A stretch of 64,000 nt of DNA from Bacteroidota bacterium (GTDB lineage Bacteria > Bacteroidota > Bacteroidia > Chitinophagales > Saprospiraceae): contig JANSWP010000026.1 in NCBI GenBank assembly GCA_024743405.1, positions 1-64,000 on the forward strand, in the 5' to 3' direction. Below are positions 19,249 through 29,121 of this stretch, one piece after another (position 1 is the first letter of the stretch; every line of letters starts with the position of its first letter). The position numbers and the translations under genes are program-made. The notes beneath the pieces were generated by a model. That model searched no databases. It was given only the letters and a program-made list of their open reading frames with translations, and was not told the origin of the DNA.

Positions 19249-22200
19249 TTAATCAAACTTCACATCTAACGCTAGACCTCTTAATTCATGAACCAATACA
19301 TTAAATGATTCAGGAATATTTGGTTCAGGCAAAACGTCACCTTTCACAATCGCTTCGTAAGCTTTTGCACGTCCGTTAATATCATCCGACTTAATAGTCA
19401 ATAACTCCTGAAGGATACTAGAAGCACCAAATGCCTCCAATGCCCATACCTCCATCTCACCAAAACGCTGACCACCAAACTGTGCCTTACCACCCAATGG
19501 TTGTTGCGTAATCAATGAATATGGCCCAATCGAACGAGCGTGCATCTTATCGTCTACCATGTGAGATAATTTCAACATGTAGATAACACCGACTGTAGCT
19601 TGTTGATGGAATCGATCTCCTGTTTCTCCGTCAGAAAGATACGTTTGACCTAAAGATGGTAATCCACATTTTTGGATTTCCTCCTCAATCTCTTCTTGAC
19701 TTGCACCATCGAAGATTGGTGTTCCGAATTTGACGCCCATTTTCTCCCCAGCCCAACCAAGAACTGTTTCGAAAATTTGACCAAGATTCATACGAGAAGG
19801 TACCCCAAGTGGGTTCAATACGATATCAACCGCGGTTCCATCCTCTAAGAATGGCATATCTTCAATACGGACAATTCTAGAGACAATACCTTTATTACCA
19901 TGACGACCAGCAAGTTTGTCACCCACTTTAAGTTTACGTTTTTTAGCCATGTAAACTTTCGCCAATTTCAATACACCTGCAGGCAACTCATCACCAATAC
20001 TGATGTTGAATTTCTCACGTTTGTATCGTCCTACTTCTTCATTTACCTTGATGCTGAAATTATGTAATAATTTGGCAACTAGATCATTCGTATTAGCATC
20101 ATCTGTCCATCCACTATAATCTATAGTGCTGTAATCCATTTCACGAAGAATCGCCTGATCGAATTTTGTACCTTTTGGGATCAACATGTCGGAGTAAATA
20201 CTCTTAACACCTTGACTGGTTTTACTTTTAACTAAAACCAATAATTTATCCACCAAAATAGTCTTCAATTCATTCAAAGAAATAGCATGTTGCTCTTCCA
20301 GTTTAGTCAACATCTCTTTCTCTTGCGACTTCTGTACTTTATCTTTTTTCGCTCTTGCGAACAATTGTTTATTGATGATAATTCCTTTTGTTGATGGAGG
20401 TGCTTTCATTGAAGCATCTTTCACATCACCAGCTTTATCACCGAAAATGGCACGAAGTAATTTTTCTTCAGGGGTCGGATCACTTTCTCCCTTAGGAGTG
20501 ATCTTCCCAATTAAGATATCACCTTCTTTTACCCAAGCTCCAACTCGGATAATACCATTCTCATCCAAATCTTTGGTCGCATCTTCACTGACATTAGGAA
20601 TGTCATTCGTCAACTCCTCTTCACCCAATTTGGTATCTCGAACATCTAATTCGAAATGCTCAATATGAATAGATGTGAAAATATCCTCTCTTACTACCCG
20701 TTCGGAAAGTACGATCGCATCTTCAAAGTTGTAACCCTTCCAAGGCATAAATGCCACTTTAAGGTTTTGTCCAAGTGCTAATTCACCTAATTGAGTTGCG
20801 TATCCATCACAAAGAATTTGTCCTTTTTCAACTCTATCGCCTTTACGTACGATTGGTTTCAAATTGACACAAGTTCCTTGATTCGTTCTACGGAATTTCG
20901 TTAAACGGTAAGTCCTTCTATTATCTTCAAAAGAAACTAATTGCTGTTCTTCTGTTCTATCGTATCGGATGACTACTTCGTTGGCATCAACATATTCGAC
21001 GATTCCATTGCCTTCGGCATTGATTAACATCCGAGAGTCACGTGCTACTTTTCCTTCCAAACCAGTTCCCACAATTGGAGATCTAGGTTTTAATAAAGGT
21101 ACTGCTTGACGCTGCATGTTTGATCCCATCAAGGCACGATTTGCATCATCATTCTCCAAGAATGGAATCATGGAAGCTGAAACCCCAACAATTTGGTTAG
21201 GAGCCACATCCATATATTCAATATCAGCAGGAGCTAAAACAGGGAAATCACCATGCTCCCGACACTTAATCCTATCAGAAAGAAAAGCGCCTGTCTCATT
21301 ATTAAGTCCGGCATTCGCCTGTGCAATTTTCTTGAAATCCTCTCCTTCAGCCGATAGATATTGTGCTGGATTTTTCACATCTACAATCCCCTCATTAACA
21401 GGACGATATGGCGTCTCCAAGAACCCCATTCTATTCACTTTAGCGTGAACACAAAGAGTAGAAATCAAACCAATATTCGGTCCCTCAGGAGTTTCAATTG
21501 TACAAAGTCGACCGTAGTGAGAATAGTGAACATCTCTCACCTCAAAACCTGCACGTTCTCTAGATAAACCACCTGGTCCAAGTGCCGAAATACGACGTTT
21601 ATGCGTGATTTCAGAAAGTGGATTTGTTTGATCTAAAAACTGAGATAACTGACTAGTACCAAAGAAAGAATTAATAACAGAAGATAATGTACGTGCATTA
21701 ATCAAGTCAATTGGCGTAAATACCTCATTATCACGAACATTCATCCTCTCCCGAATGGTTCTTGCCATACGAGCTAGACCAACACCAAATTGAGCATATA
21801 ATTGCTCCCCTACTGTTCGTACTCGACGATTACTTAAGTGGTCAATATCATCAATCTCCGCTTTTTGGTTCATCAATTTGACCAAGTAAGTAACGATTTC
21901 GATAATATCTTCTTTCGTTAAAACTAAAGTATCAAATGGTGTATCAAGGCTTAGTTTTCTGTTAATTTTGTAACGTCCAACTTCCCCTAAATTATAACGC
22001 TTATCAGAGAAAAATAATTTATCAATGATACCACGAGCAGTCTCATCATCCGGTGGATCAGTCCCTCTTAATTGACGGTAGATATAATTTACCGCTTCCA
22101 TTTCAGAACTCGAAGGGTCTTTCTGAAGCGTATTATATATAATAGAGTAATCCTCCTCAATATCCTCTCTCTGAAGAATAATATTCTCCGTATCTGCTTC

Positions 22201-23070
22201 AAGAATTAACTCTATATTATCTGTATCCAAAACAACATCCCGTTCAAGTATGATTTCGTTACGTTCGATAGTAACTACCTCACCTGTATCCTCATCTACG
22301 AAATCCTCTGTCCAACTTCTCAAAACACGAGCCGCAAGTTTACGTCCGATTGCAGTTTCAAGATCGTCTCTTGTAGCAGGAATTTCATAAGCCAAATCAA
22401 ACAAATCAAGAATTGCTTTATCTGTATCAAAGCCAATAGCCCGTAACAATGTTGTCACAGGAAATTTTTTCTTTCGATCAATGTATGCATACATGACCGT
22501 ATTGATATCTGTTGCAAATTCCATCCAAGCCCCCTTGAAAGGGATGACCCTTGCTGAATAGATTTTAGCCCCATTAGGGTGGAAACTTTGTCCAAAGAAC
22601 ACACCAGGAGATCGGTGTAATTGTGAAACGACTACCCGCTCAGCACCATTTATTACAAAAGTACCTTTAGGCGTCAAGTAAGGAATGTTCCCTAAGAATA
22701 CATCCTGTACAATCGTCTCAAAATCAACGTGTTCTTCGTCATTACAAGAGAGTCGTAATTTTGCTTTTAGAGGTACACTGTAAGTGAGTCCCCTTTGCAT
22801 ACATTCCTCAATTGTATATCTTGGAGGGTCGACAAAATAATCCAAGAACTCTAAAACAAAAATATTTCGAGCATCCGTAATCGGAAAATTCTCTTGAAAT
22901 ACCCTATAGAGTCCCTCGTTAATCCTGTTTTCAGGAGTAGTCTCTAACTGGAAAAATTCCCAGAAAGATTTCAACTGGATTTCGAGCAAGTCAGGATACT
23001 CACCAGGGAGTCTAATTTTGCCGAAGTTGACTCTTTTGGATTCGGCGGTTGCAATGCCATTTGCTGCCAT
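19249..23070 (-). CDS. rpoB: DNA-directed RNA polymerase beta subunit
   Basis: The 1273-residue beta subunit. The rifampicin-binding region reads [20 protein letters not shown] followed by ISALGPGG: the residues usually changed in resistant mutants (Asp of LDQ, His of THKRR, Ser of ISALG) are wild type, so the sequence predicts a rifampicin-sensitive enzyme. [17 protein letters not shown] and the C-terminal clamp segment ([19 protein letters not shown]) are intact. The gene is preceded by a 413-nt gap from rplL that holds a hairpin and a promoter-like element, so it may be partly expressed apart from the ribosomal protein genes. Confidence 0.99.
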   Translation of the reverse strand: MAANGIATAESKRVNFGKIRLPGEYPDLLEIQLKSFWEFFQLETTPENRINEGLYRVFQENFPITDARNIFVLEFLDYFVDPPRYTIEECMQRGLTYSVPLKAKLRLSCNDEEHVDFETIVQDVFLGNIPYLTPKGTFVINGAERVVVSQLHRSPGVFFGQSFHPNGAKIYSARVIPFKGAWMEFATDINTVMYAYIDRKKKFPVTTLLRAIGFDTDKAILDLFDLAYEIPATRDDLETAIGRKLAARVLRSWTEDFVDEDTGEVVTIERNEIILERDVVLDTDNIELILEADTENIILQREDIEEDYSIIYNTLQKDPSSSEMEAVNYIYRQLRGTDPPDDETARGIIDKLFFSDKRYNLGEVGRYKINRKLSLDTPFDTLVLTKEDIIEIVTYLVKLMNQKAEIDDIDHLSNRRVRTVGEQLYAQFGVGLARMARTIRERMNVRDNEVFTPIDLINARTLSSVINSFFGTSQLSQFLDQTNPLSEITHKRRISALGPGGLSRERAGFEVRDVHYSHYGRLCTIETPEGPNIGLISTLCVHAKVNRMGFLETPYRPVNEGIVDVKNPAQYLSAEGEDFKKIAQANAGLNNETGAFLSDRIKCREHGDFPVLAPADIEYMDVAPNQIVGVSASMIPFLENDDANRALMGSNMQRQAVPLLKPRSPIVGTGLEGKVARDSRMLINAEGNGIVEYVDANEVVIRYDRTEEQQLVSFEDNRRTYRLTKFRRTNQGTCVNLKPIVRKGDRVEKGQILCDGYATQLGELALGQNLKVAFMPWKGYNFEDAIVLSERVVREDIFTSIHIEHFELDVRDTKLGEEELTNDIPNVSEDATKDLDENGIIRVGAWVKEGDILIGKITPKGESDPTPEEKLLRAIFGDKAGDVKDASMKAPPSTKGIIINKQLFARAKKDKVQKSQEKEMLTKLEEQHAISLNELKTILVDKLLVLVKSKTSQGVKSIYSDMLIPKGTKFDQAILREMDYSTIDYSGWTDDANTNDLVAKLLHNFSIKVNEEVGRYKREKFNISIGDELPAGVLKLAKVYMAKKRKLKVGDKLAGRHGNKGIVSRIVRIEDMPFLEDGTAVDIVLNPLGVPSRMNLGQIFETVLGWAGEKMGVKFGTPIFDGASQEEIEEEIQKCGLPSLGQTYLSDGETGDRFHQQATVGVIYMLKLSHMVDDKMHARSIGPYSLITQQPLGGKAQFGGQRFGEMEVWALEAFGASSILQELLTIKSDDINGRAKAYEAIVKGDVLPEPNIPESFNVLVHELRGLALDVKFD

Positions 23071-23320
23071 GTGCGAAAAAGAGTTTTTATGTTAGCTTTA
23101 ATATTGTTAAAAGTGTTAAAAACTTATTGATGATTTTTTATAGTAAAAATTCACTTTAAAAAGCATGAATAAACTCTCACCAGTAATAACAATATCTGAA
23201 AACGCCACTTTTGGCATGTTTTTCGATTTTTCAGGGTATATATCCCTTCTTTTATAAAACTAAACACTTATTTGAAAACAAAAGATAATGTTTGCTTATG
23301 CCATTATTTAAAAAGGCGGG

Positions 23321-23328
23321 CGAAGGTA
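23321..23328 (-). promoter_or_regulatory. rpoB: Possible internal promoter (-7 TACCTTCG) for rpoBC
   Basis: Minus-strand TTTTTGTACCTTCGCC has the TA and spacing of the Bacteroidota -7 box with one mismatch. The identical variant precedes the SNF2 gene. It lies just downstream of the rplL hairpin, a sensible place for a secondary rpoBC promoter. Confidence 0.45.
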
Positions 23329-23378
23329 CAAAAATTCTGCCAAAAATAGAATCGATTTTTTGTCAATATACGACAAGA

Positions 23379-23410
23379 GGCTTAGCAAGATTGTTACATC
23401 TTGCTAAGCC
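23379..23410 (-). terminator. Attenuator-like hairpin between rplL and rpoB
   Basis: A perfect 12-bp inverted repeat (GGCTTAGCAAGA / TCTTGCTAAGCC) with an 8-nt loop, starting 73 nt after the rplL stop. On the minus strand it is followed by TCTTGTCG, a poor U tract, so partial rather than full termination is expected. This resembles the attenuator at the same place in enteric rplJL-rpoBC operons. Confidence 0.65.
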
Positions 23411-23483
23411 TTTTTGCTAACTAAATCTTGTATGTTATTGCTAATCGTTATATAAGCATACTTTGATTTAGTAAAACAATGCC

Positions 23484-23861
23484 TTACTTAACTTCAATAG
23501 AAGCTCCAACTCCTTCTAAAGATGCTTTGATAGACTCAGCTTCTTCTTTAGGAATACCTTCTTTAACTGGGCAAGGAGCACCATCTACTAGTTCTTTAGC
23601 CTCTTTCAAACCTAAGCCAAGAAGATTTTTCACTTCTTTAACGACTTTAAGTTTACCTGCACCAGCTGAGGTCAAGATAACACTGAACTCAGTTTGCTCA
23701 GCAGCAGCAGCTTCACCGCCACCACCAGGACCAGCAGCAACCGCTACTGCAGCAGCAGCAGGCTCGATACCGTAATCATCTTTTAATATTGTAGCTAACT
23801 CATTCACATCTTTAACTGTAAGGTTAACTAACTGTTCTGCAATTGCTTTTAAATCTGCCAT
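23484..23861 (-). CDS. rplL: Ribosomal protein bL12 (L7/L12)
   Basis: The stalk protein of the 50S subunit, 125 residues, which recruits translation factors. The N-terminal dimerisation region is [20 protein letters not shown], then an Ala/Gly hinge ([16 protein letters not shown]), then the C-terminal factor-binding domain with [16 protein letters not shown] start it at the ATG at 23861 (MADL); an in-frame upstream ATG at 23960 would add 33 residues foreign to the family. It follows rplJ in the usual order. Confidence 0.98.
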   Translation of the reverse strand: MADLKAIAEQLVNLTVKDVNELATILKDDYGIEPAAAAVAVAAGPGGGGEAAAAEQTEFSVILTSAGAGKLKVVKEVKNLLGLGLKEAKELVDGAPCPVKEGIPKEEAESIKASLEGVGASIEVK

Positions 23862-24016
23862 TTTAATGGTTTTAATTTTTTCCAAAAATGATTTTAAAAT
23901 ATATGGCGTTGTACTTGGAAGCCATGTTTGATTTACGATCCTTAATTTTTGATTTAACATTTATTCCATAAGAATAGATGAAAAAGTAATTCCAAAAATA
24001 GGGCTCGCAAATAGAT

Positions 24017-24538
24017 TTACTCTCCGCGTTCTTCCATTGCCTTTAATAAACCCATAACGGTGTTTCCACCAGATTTCAATTGACCAACAACGGTCTTAAT
24101 TGGTGACTGCAACAATCCAATCAACTCACCAAGTACTTCTTCTTTAGACTTGATTTTAGCTAATGAATCTAATTCTTCATCTCCAATATAAATTGCTGAA
24201 TCAATATAAGCCGCTTTTACAAGTGGTCTTTCATGAGTTTTACGAAAATCCTTGATGATTTTCGCAGGTTTATTAGCAACATCAGTGAACATCAATGCAG
24301 TTGGGCCTTTTAATGCATCAAAAAGAGGCTCATATTGATCACCAATAGCTTCGAGTGCTTTTCTAGTGAGGGTGTTCTTCACGACTTTCATCTCAATCCC
24401 TTCTTGATACAACAACCTCCGTAAATCAGTAACTTGCTCAACAGTCAAAGTAGAAGAATCCGTAACATAAAAGAAAGGAGAGTCCGCAATCTTTTCCCGT
24501 AATTCCTCTATGACAGCCGTTTTTTCAGCTTTAGTCAT
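24017..24538 (-). CDS. rplJ: Ribosomal protein uL10
   Basis: The base of the L12 stalk on the 50S subunit, 173 residues. The N-terminal rRNA-binding domain is typical (YVTDSSTLTVEQVTDLRRLL, then VVKNTLTRKALE, then GPTALMFT). The C-terminal helix that binds L12 dimers is at residues ~140-170 (VGQLKSGGNTVMGLLKAME). It lies 42 nt after rplA and 155 nt before the rplL ATG, within the rplKAJL cluster. Confidence 0.98.
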   Translation of the reverse strand: MTKAEKTAVIEELREKIADSPFFYVTDSSTLTVEQVTDLRRLLYQEGIEMKVVKNTLTRKALEAIGDQYEPLFDALKGPTALMFTDVANKPAKIIKDFRKTHERPLVKAAYIDSAIYIGDEELDSLAKIKSKEEVLGELIGLLQSPIKTVVGQLKSGGNTVMGLLKAMEERGE

Positions 24539-24580
24539 TTTTATTTTATTTAAAAGTATTTCAAGAATGAAACACTAAAA

Positions 24581-25273
24581 TTAACGAATGGATTTAGGGT
24601 CGATTCTGATGCCAGGACTCATTGTACTTGCAATAGTTACTGACTTCATATATATCCCTTTTGCAGAGGAAGGTTTCATCTTAACAATCATTGAAAGCAC
24701 CTCATTTGCATTATCAACCAATTTATTTGGTTCGAAAGAAACTCGTCCTACTGGCGAATGTATAATTCCATATTTATCAACACGGAAGGAAATTTTACCT
24801 CCTTTTACATCTGAAACCGCACTTGCAATATCCATAGTAACAGTTCCAGTTTTTGGATTTGGCATCAAACCACGAGGTCCAAGAACTCTACCAATACGAC
24901 CGACTTTTGCCATCGTTTGAGGCATTGCTACTGCGACATCAAAGTCTGTCCACCCACCTTGTATTTTTTGAACTAAGTCATCGAGCCCAACAAAATCTGC
25001 TCCTGCATCTTTTGCTTCTTGCTCTTTATCAGGGGTACAAAAAACTAAAACTCTTTTCGTTTTACCAGTACCGTGAGGTAAGACTACTGTACCACGTAAT
25101 GCTTGATCCGCTTTTCTTGGGTCTACACCCAAACGAATGTGTACATCTACTGAAGCATCAAATTTAGTCGTATTTACTTCTTTAACTAAACTCATTGCAT
25201 CCGAAATGCTGTACAATTTATCAGCGTCTACTTTTGCATTCGCGGCTTTGCGTTTTTTAGAAACTTTAGCCAT
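24581..25273 (-). CDS. rplA: Ribosomal protein uL1
   Basis: The L1 stalk protein of the 50S subunit, 230 residues, which guides E-site tRNA release; in many bacteria it also represses its own rplKA mRNA. Family segments present are [53 protein letters not shown] and [20 protein letters not shown]. It is 70 nt downstream of rplK. I did not identify an autoregulatory L1-binding site in the leader. Confidence 0.98.
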   Translation of the reverse strand: MAKVSKKRKAANAKVDADKLYSISDAMSLVKEVNTTKFDASVDVHIRLGVDPRKADQALRGTVVLPHGTGKTKRVLVFCTPDKEQEAKDAGADFVGLDDLVQKIQGGWTDFDVAVAMPQTMAKVGRIGRVLGPRGLMPNPKTGTVTMDIASAVSDVKGGKISFRVDKYGIIHSPVGRVSFEPNKLVDNANEVLSMIVKMKPSSAKGIYMKSVTIASTMSPGIRIDPKSIR

Positions 25274-25343
25274 TATATAAGTATTTTAGGTAAATAGCGC
25301 TTTGGTAAACTTTATCTAACAAAGCTCCCTATGAGTAATAATA

Positions 25344-25787
25344 TTAATTTTCCCAGGGTGGTGTTCCACTTACAAGCAATCCCATGCTTCTAGCTGTTCC
25401 TGCTACCATTCTCATGCCTGATTCAACATTGAAGGCATTTAAGTCAGGCATTTTGATTTCAGCAATTACACGAATTTGATCCCAAGTAACCGTTCCTACC
25501 TTATCACGATTAGGAACAGAAGACCCTTTCTTTAATTTTGCAGCTTCCAATAATTGAACAGCCGCAGGTGGTGTCTTGATTACAAAGTCAAATGACTTGT
25601 CTTTGTAAATGGAGATAACAACTGGCAACAACTTTCCTTGCTGATCCTGAGTTTTAGCATTGAAACGCTTGCAAAACTCCATTATGTTAACTCCTTTCGC
25701 ACCTAATGCAGGACCTACTGGTGGGGACGGATTTGCAGAACCACCTCTTACCTGCAATTTTATAAAGCCATCTACTTCTTTTGCCAT
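25344..25787 (-). CDS. rplK: Ribosomal protein uL11
   Basis: Binds the GTPase-associated region of 23S rRNA at the base of the stalk; 147 residues. The N-terminal domain has the invariant [20 protein letters not shown] run, and the C-terminal rRNA-binding domain the typical [20 protein letters not shown] and [10 protein letters not shown]. It lies 87 nt after nusG and opens the rplKAJL-rpoBC series. Confidence 0.98.
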   Translation of the reverse strand: MAKEVDGFIKLQVRGGSANPSPPVGPALGAKGVNIMEFCKRFNAKTQDQQGKLLPVVISIYKDKSFDFVIKTPPAAVQLLEAAKLKKGSSVPNRDKVGTVTWDQIRVIAEIKMPDLNAFNVESGMRMVAGTARSMGLLVSGTPPWEN

Positions 25788-25874
25788 TTTAAATTTATTT
25801 AAGCTGTAATATTCATCGCTGACTTAGGGAAGCTCTTCTTTCGAAGCAAAAGTCAGTTTTCAATTCAAATTTTA

Positions 25875-26423
25875 TTATTGTGTTTTTTCGACTTGCATAT
25901 AACTCAATTCCACCTCTGTACCACGTCCAAAAATCTTTACAATTACTTTCAACTTCTTTTTCTCTTCATTTACTTCCTGAACATCTCCCACAAACTCACT
26001 AAACGCACCGTCAATAATTTTGACCGTTTCTCCTACAATAAAAGGCTCTAACATTTGTTCTCCCGCATCTTGAGATTCATCTACCTTACCGAGCAATCTA
26101 TTCGCTTCGGAATTAGTCATAGGCTCAGGGTTATTTCTTCCTAAGAAATGAATAACATTGGGAATATTTGTAATAGCTTGAATAATTTCACCACTTAGCT
26201 TCGCAGGGTCTGCTTCGACTAGAATATATCCAGGTAAAATATTTCTCTCTGAAATGACCTTTTTACCATTCCGGATTTTATAAACTTTTTCGGTTGGGAC
26301 AAGCACGGAAGTAACATAATCTCCCCACTTAGAGCGTTGAACCTCTAACTCTATTCTCTCTTTGATCTTACGCTCTTTACCACTAATAACTCTTAAGGAA
26401 TACCATTTTCTTTCGTCAGACAT
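25875..26423 (-). CDS. nusG: Transcription termination/antitermination factor NusG
   Basis: Binds RNA polymerase across the cleft and couples it to Rho or the ribosome; 182 residues. The N-terminal NGN domain starts KWYSLRVISGKERKIKERIE and includes LPGYILVEADP; the C-terminal KOW domain is VGETVKIIDGAFSEFVGDVQ. It has no species-specific insertion. It sits between secE (46 nt upstream) and rplK, the nearly universal bacterial arrangement. Confidence 0.98.
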   Translation of the reverse strand: MSDERKWYSLRVISGKERKIKERIELEVQRSKWGDYVTSVLVPTEKVYKIRNGKKVISERNILPGYILVEADPAKLSGEIIQAITNIPNVIHFLGRNNPEPMTNSEANRLLGKVDESQDAGEQMLEPFIVGETVKIIDGAFSEFVGDVQEVNEEKKKLKVIVKIFGRGTEVELSYMQVEKTQ

Positions 26424-26469
26424 GTATTGGTGAATTGGTTCGAAAGGTCAGGCTGCTAAACGCCTGTTT

Positions 26470-26670
26470 TTAGCTTGAAAAATTTTCGTAAATCAAATCA
26501 TTCAATATCAACTTCGCTGCACCATCCATTACAAAAATGATTAGTGAGAAAATAATTGAAGCAACAATGACTACAACCGTAGTTTGTTGCAAAGAAGAAA
26601 GGCTTGGCCAAGTTACTTTATTAACTAGTTCATTGTAACTTTCTTTTATGTACAACTTCAATGATTCCAT
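26470..26670 (-). CDS. secE: Preprotein translocase subunit SecE
   Basis: The small essential subunit of the SecYEG channel. The 66-residue, single-helix form typical of most bacteria is seen: an amphipathic N-terminal helix (YIKESYNELVNKVTWPSLSS, with the conserved VTWPS) then one transmembrane helix (VVVIVASIIFSLIIFVMDGA). A longer in-frame reading from 26851 would run back through the tRNA-Trp gene, so the ATG at 26670 is preferred. It precedes nusG by 46 nt. Confidence 0.97.
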   Translation of the reverse strand: MESLKLYIKESYNELVNKVTWPSLSSLQQTTVVVIVASIIFSLIIFVMDGAAKLILNDLIYENFSS

Positions 26671-26693
26671 CTTTCAACATTTGAATTTTAGAT

Positions 26694-26731
26694 TCACGAA
26701 TTAGGATTAAATAAATAATCCTAATTCGTGA
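26694..26731 (-). promoter_or_regulatory. Perfect 16-bp hairpin between tRNA-Trp and secE
   Basis: TCACGAATTAGGATTA and TAATCCTAATTCGTGA form a perfect stem with a 6-nt AATAAA loop, 10 nt beyond the tRNA 3' end and 23 nt before secE. No U tract follows on the minus strand, so it is more likely an RNA-processing or stability element than a terminator. Confidence 0.6.
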
Positions 26732-26741
26732 GTCAAACTTG

Positions 26742-26814
<73 letters not shown>

Positions 26815-26874
26815 GTATGATATTTCCTATTTTTTCATCCAAAAAACCCAAAATAGAAAACCATTATTCCAATA

Positions 26875-26910
26875 CGAGAAAAATTAAGCACCTCCAAAGA
26901 GGTGCTTAAT
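26875..26910 (-). terminator. Intrinsic terminator of tuf
   Basis: A perfect 12-bp stem ATTAAGCACCTC / GAGGTGCTTAAT with a 4-nt loop, followed on the minus strand by TTTTTCTC. It begins 43 nt after the tuf stop and precedes tRNA-Trp. Confidence 0.9.
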
Positions 26911-26953
26911 TTCCGTTGAATTCTTTCAAATTCTATATTTCAAGAGGTGAAGA

Positions 26954-28150
26954 TTACTCAATAATTTCAGTAACCTGACCCGCACCAACAGTACGTCCAC
27001 CTTCACGAATTGCAAATCGAAGACCTTTCTCCATTGCGATTGAATTGATCAATTTAACTTCCAATGTAACGTTATCACCAGGCATTACCATCTCTACACC
27101 ATCTGGAAGATTTACATCTCCAGTAACATCAGTGGTACGGAAGTAAAACTGAGGACGGTATCCGTTAAAGAAAGGTGTATGACGACCTCCTTCATCTTTA
27201 CCTAATACATATACCTCGCATTTGAAATGCTTATGAGGATTTACAGAGTTTGGTGCACAAATTACCATTCCACGTTGGATAGCTTCTTTGTCGATACCAC
27301 GTAATAATAAACCTGCATTATCACCAGCTTCACCACGCTCCAAAATTTTTCGGAACATTTCAACTCCTGTAATCGTAGATTCTAAAGGCTTCTCACCTTC
27401 TTTTTGCATACCTACAATCTGTACTTTATCACCTGTATTAATAACACCACGCTCAATACGACCTGTTGCAACAGTTCCACGACCTGTAATTGAGAATACA
27501 TCCTCAATAGGCATCAAGAAAGGCTTATCAACAGCACGTACAGGCTCAGGAATTTGAGTATCACAAGCTTCCATCAATTCCATGATTTTTGCTTGAGCAT
27601 CAGCATCTCCTTCCAATGCTTTTAATGCAGAACCTCCAATCACAGCAGCATCATCGCCACCGAATTCATATTGATCTAGTAATTCACGAACTTCCATTTC
27701 AACTAATTCCAACATCTCTTCGTCATCAACAAGGTCAACCTTATTCATGAATACAACGATTGCAGGAACACCTACCTGACGAGCCAATAAGATATGCTCT
27801 CTTGTTTGAGGCATTGGTCCATCTGTAGCAGCACAAACTAAAATTGCTCCGTCCATTTGAGCTGCACCCGTTACCATGTTTTTTACATAATCCGCGTGAC
27901 CAGGACAGTCAACGTGAGCATAATGACGATTTGCCGTCTCATACTCTACGTGTGCAGTATTAATGGTGATACCACGCTCTTTTTCTTCAGGAGCACCATC
28001 AATTGCATCATAAGCAGTTTTTTCTGCTAGACCAGCTTCAGCTAATACATACGTGATGGCAGCTGTAAGCGTGGTCTTCCCGTGGTCAACGTGACCAATT
28101 GTTCCGATATTTACGTGAGGTTTGTTCCTCTGAAAAGTTTCTTTAGCCAT
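26954..28150 (-). CDS. tuf: Translation elongation factor EF-Tu
   Basis: Delivers aminoacyl-tRNA to the ribosomal A site in its GTP form; 398 residues. The G motifs are intact: [10 protein letters not shown] (P-loop), the switch I segment [19 protein letters not shown] and NKVD. Domains 2 and 3 follow with [13 protein letters not shown] and [24 protein letters not shown]. It lies downstream of four tRNA genes and is closed by its own terminator, as in the tufB locus of enteric bacteria. No second tuf copy is in the window. Confidence 0.99.
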   Translation of the reverse strand: MAKETFQRNKPHVNIGTIGHVDHGKTTLTAAITYVLAEAGLAEKTAYDAIDGAPEEKERGITINTAHVEYETANRHYAHVDCPGHADYVKNMVTGAAQMDGAILVCAATDGPMPQTREHILLARQVGVPAIVVFMNKVDLVDDEEMLELVEMEVRELLDQYEFGGDDAAVIGGSALKALEGDADAQAKIMELMEACDTQIPEPVRAVDKPFLMPIEDVFSITGRGTVATGRIERGVINTGDKVQIVGMQKEGEKPLESTITGVEMFRKILERGEAGDNAGLLLRGIDKEAIQRGMVICAPNSVNPHKHFKCEVYVLGKDEGGRHTPFFNGYRPQFYFRTTDVTGDVNLPDGVEMVMPGDNVTLEVKLINSIAMEKGLRFAIREGGRTVGAGQVTEIIE

Positions 28151-28258
28151 CGGTTAAATGTTTAAAAAATTAAATTTGGTTATAAAATCAAATTTTGGTG
28201 TCTAAGTCTTTAAATGTTCACAGAATTAGCAACACCTAAACACTTTTACACTCTGTAG

Positions 28259-28330
<72 letters not shown>

Positions 28331-28414
28331 GAAATGATGAGTAGTAATTTATGAGTGATGATCAGAAAATCTAATCACAATCCACTATTCACAAATCACC
28401 AATTCCCAAATTAG

Positions 28415-28487
28415 AGCGGGAGACGAGACTCGAACCCGCGACCCTCAGCTTGGAAGGCTGATGCTCTACCAACTGAGCTACTCCCGC
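28415..28487 (-). tRNA. tRNA-Gly (TCC)
   Basis: Acceptor GCGGGAG/CTCCCGC, D arm GCTCAGTTGGTAGAGC, anticodon stem-loop with loop CTTCCAA giving TCC, T arm GCGGGTTCGAGTCTCGT. Third of the four-tRNA string. Confidence 0.95.
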
Positions 28488-28503
28488 TTATTAATCAAAA
28501 ATG

Positions 28504-28586
28504 TGGGGGTGATAGGAATCGAACCTATTCAGTCATAGACACTAGATTTACAGTCTAGCCCGGCTCTCCAACTCCGGCGCACCCCC
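28504..28586 (-). tRNA. tRNA-Tyr (GTA)
   Basis: A class II tRNA of 83 nt with a long variable arm (GTGTCTATGACTGAAT region). Acceptor GGGGGTG/CACCCCC with discriminator A, anticodon stem CTAGA/TCTAG with loop CTGTAAA giving GTA, T arm with GGTTCGATTCC. Confidence 0.95.
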
Positions 28587-28679
28587 GTTGGTAATACACT
28601 ACGTCAAAACAAAAAAATGAATACTGAAGATTTCAATATTCATTTTCCGATTTTCTCTATACTATTATAGAAAAAATGG

Positions 28680-28753
28680 AGCCGATGGAGGGATTCGAAC
28701 CCCCGACCCGCTGATTACAAATCAGCTGCTCTGGCCAACTGAGCTACATCGGC
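28680..28753 (-). tRNA. tRNA-Thr (TGT)
   Basis: Acceptor GCCGATG/CATCGGC, D arm GCTCAGTTGGCCAGAGC, anticodon stem GCTGA/TCAGC with loop TTTGTAA giving TGT, T arm GGGGGTTCGAATCCCTC. First gene of the Thr-Tyr-Gly-Thr-tuf string. Confidence 0.95.
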
Positions 28754-28861
28754 ATATTCATATTAATGACATTACTAATATAATGCCAATTTCGATGTCA
28801 ATTTGAACCTTTAAAATTGCTTTTTAAATCTTTATTAAAAGCCCCTTTTTAAAAGCGAGTG

Positions 28862-28890
28862 CAAAGATATAATTTTTTGCAAAAAACAAA
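28862..28890 (-). promoter_or_regulatory. Promoter of the tRNA-tuf operon
   Basis: Minus-strand TATCTTTG (28869-28862) matches TAnnTTTG exactly, and a TTTG (28890-28887) lies 17 nt upstream in a T-rich tract, near the usual -33/-7 spacing. It is about 110 nt before the first tRNA. The rest of the gap to the adhesin gene holds only AT-rich sequence and the adhesin terminator. Confidence 0.6.
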
Positions 28891-29063
28891 AACGAAAAAC
28901 TTTTTTTTCAAACTTTTTTTTTGCTTTTCATTTTGAATGAATTAAAAATCATTCCAATTTGAAAATACAAGGTACCAAACCACCTAAAAACACTAAAAAG
29001 TTCCCTTTCTCCTCCTTCTAAATATTAGAACGAGTTCAAATTGATTTTTCTCTACCTTTTCAT

Positions 29064-29104
29064 AAAAAAAGGTTCAACAAGCAAATGCTCATTGAACCTT
29101 TTTA
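29064..29104 (-). terminator. Intrinsic terminator of the giant T9SS gene
   Basis: GGTTCAA (29071-29077) and TTGAACC (29092-29098), extended by flanking A and T runs, form a stem that ends in a U tract on the minus strand, 18 nt after the stop codon. Confidence 0.85.
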
Positions 29105-29121
29105 TTAGTTGAGTTAAAATA

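Larger units (their letters stand above)
23071..23483. other. rplL-rpoB intercistronic region
   Basis: 413 nt without a gene. It holds, in minus-strand order, a 12-bp hairpin (23410-23379), a TACCTTCG promoter-like element (23328-23321) and a long AT-rich leader of about 240 nt before rpoB. No open frame of note. Confidence 0.7.

Noticed and set aside
23862-23960. Upstream in-frame extension of rplL
   Set aside because: The added 33 residues are absent from bL12 proteins; MADL at 23861 is the standard start.
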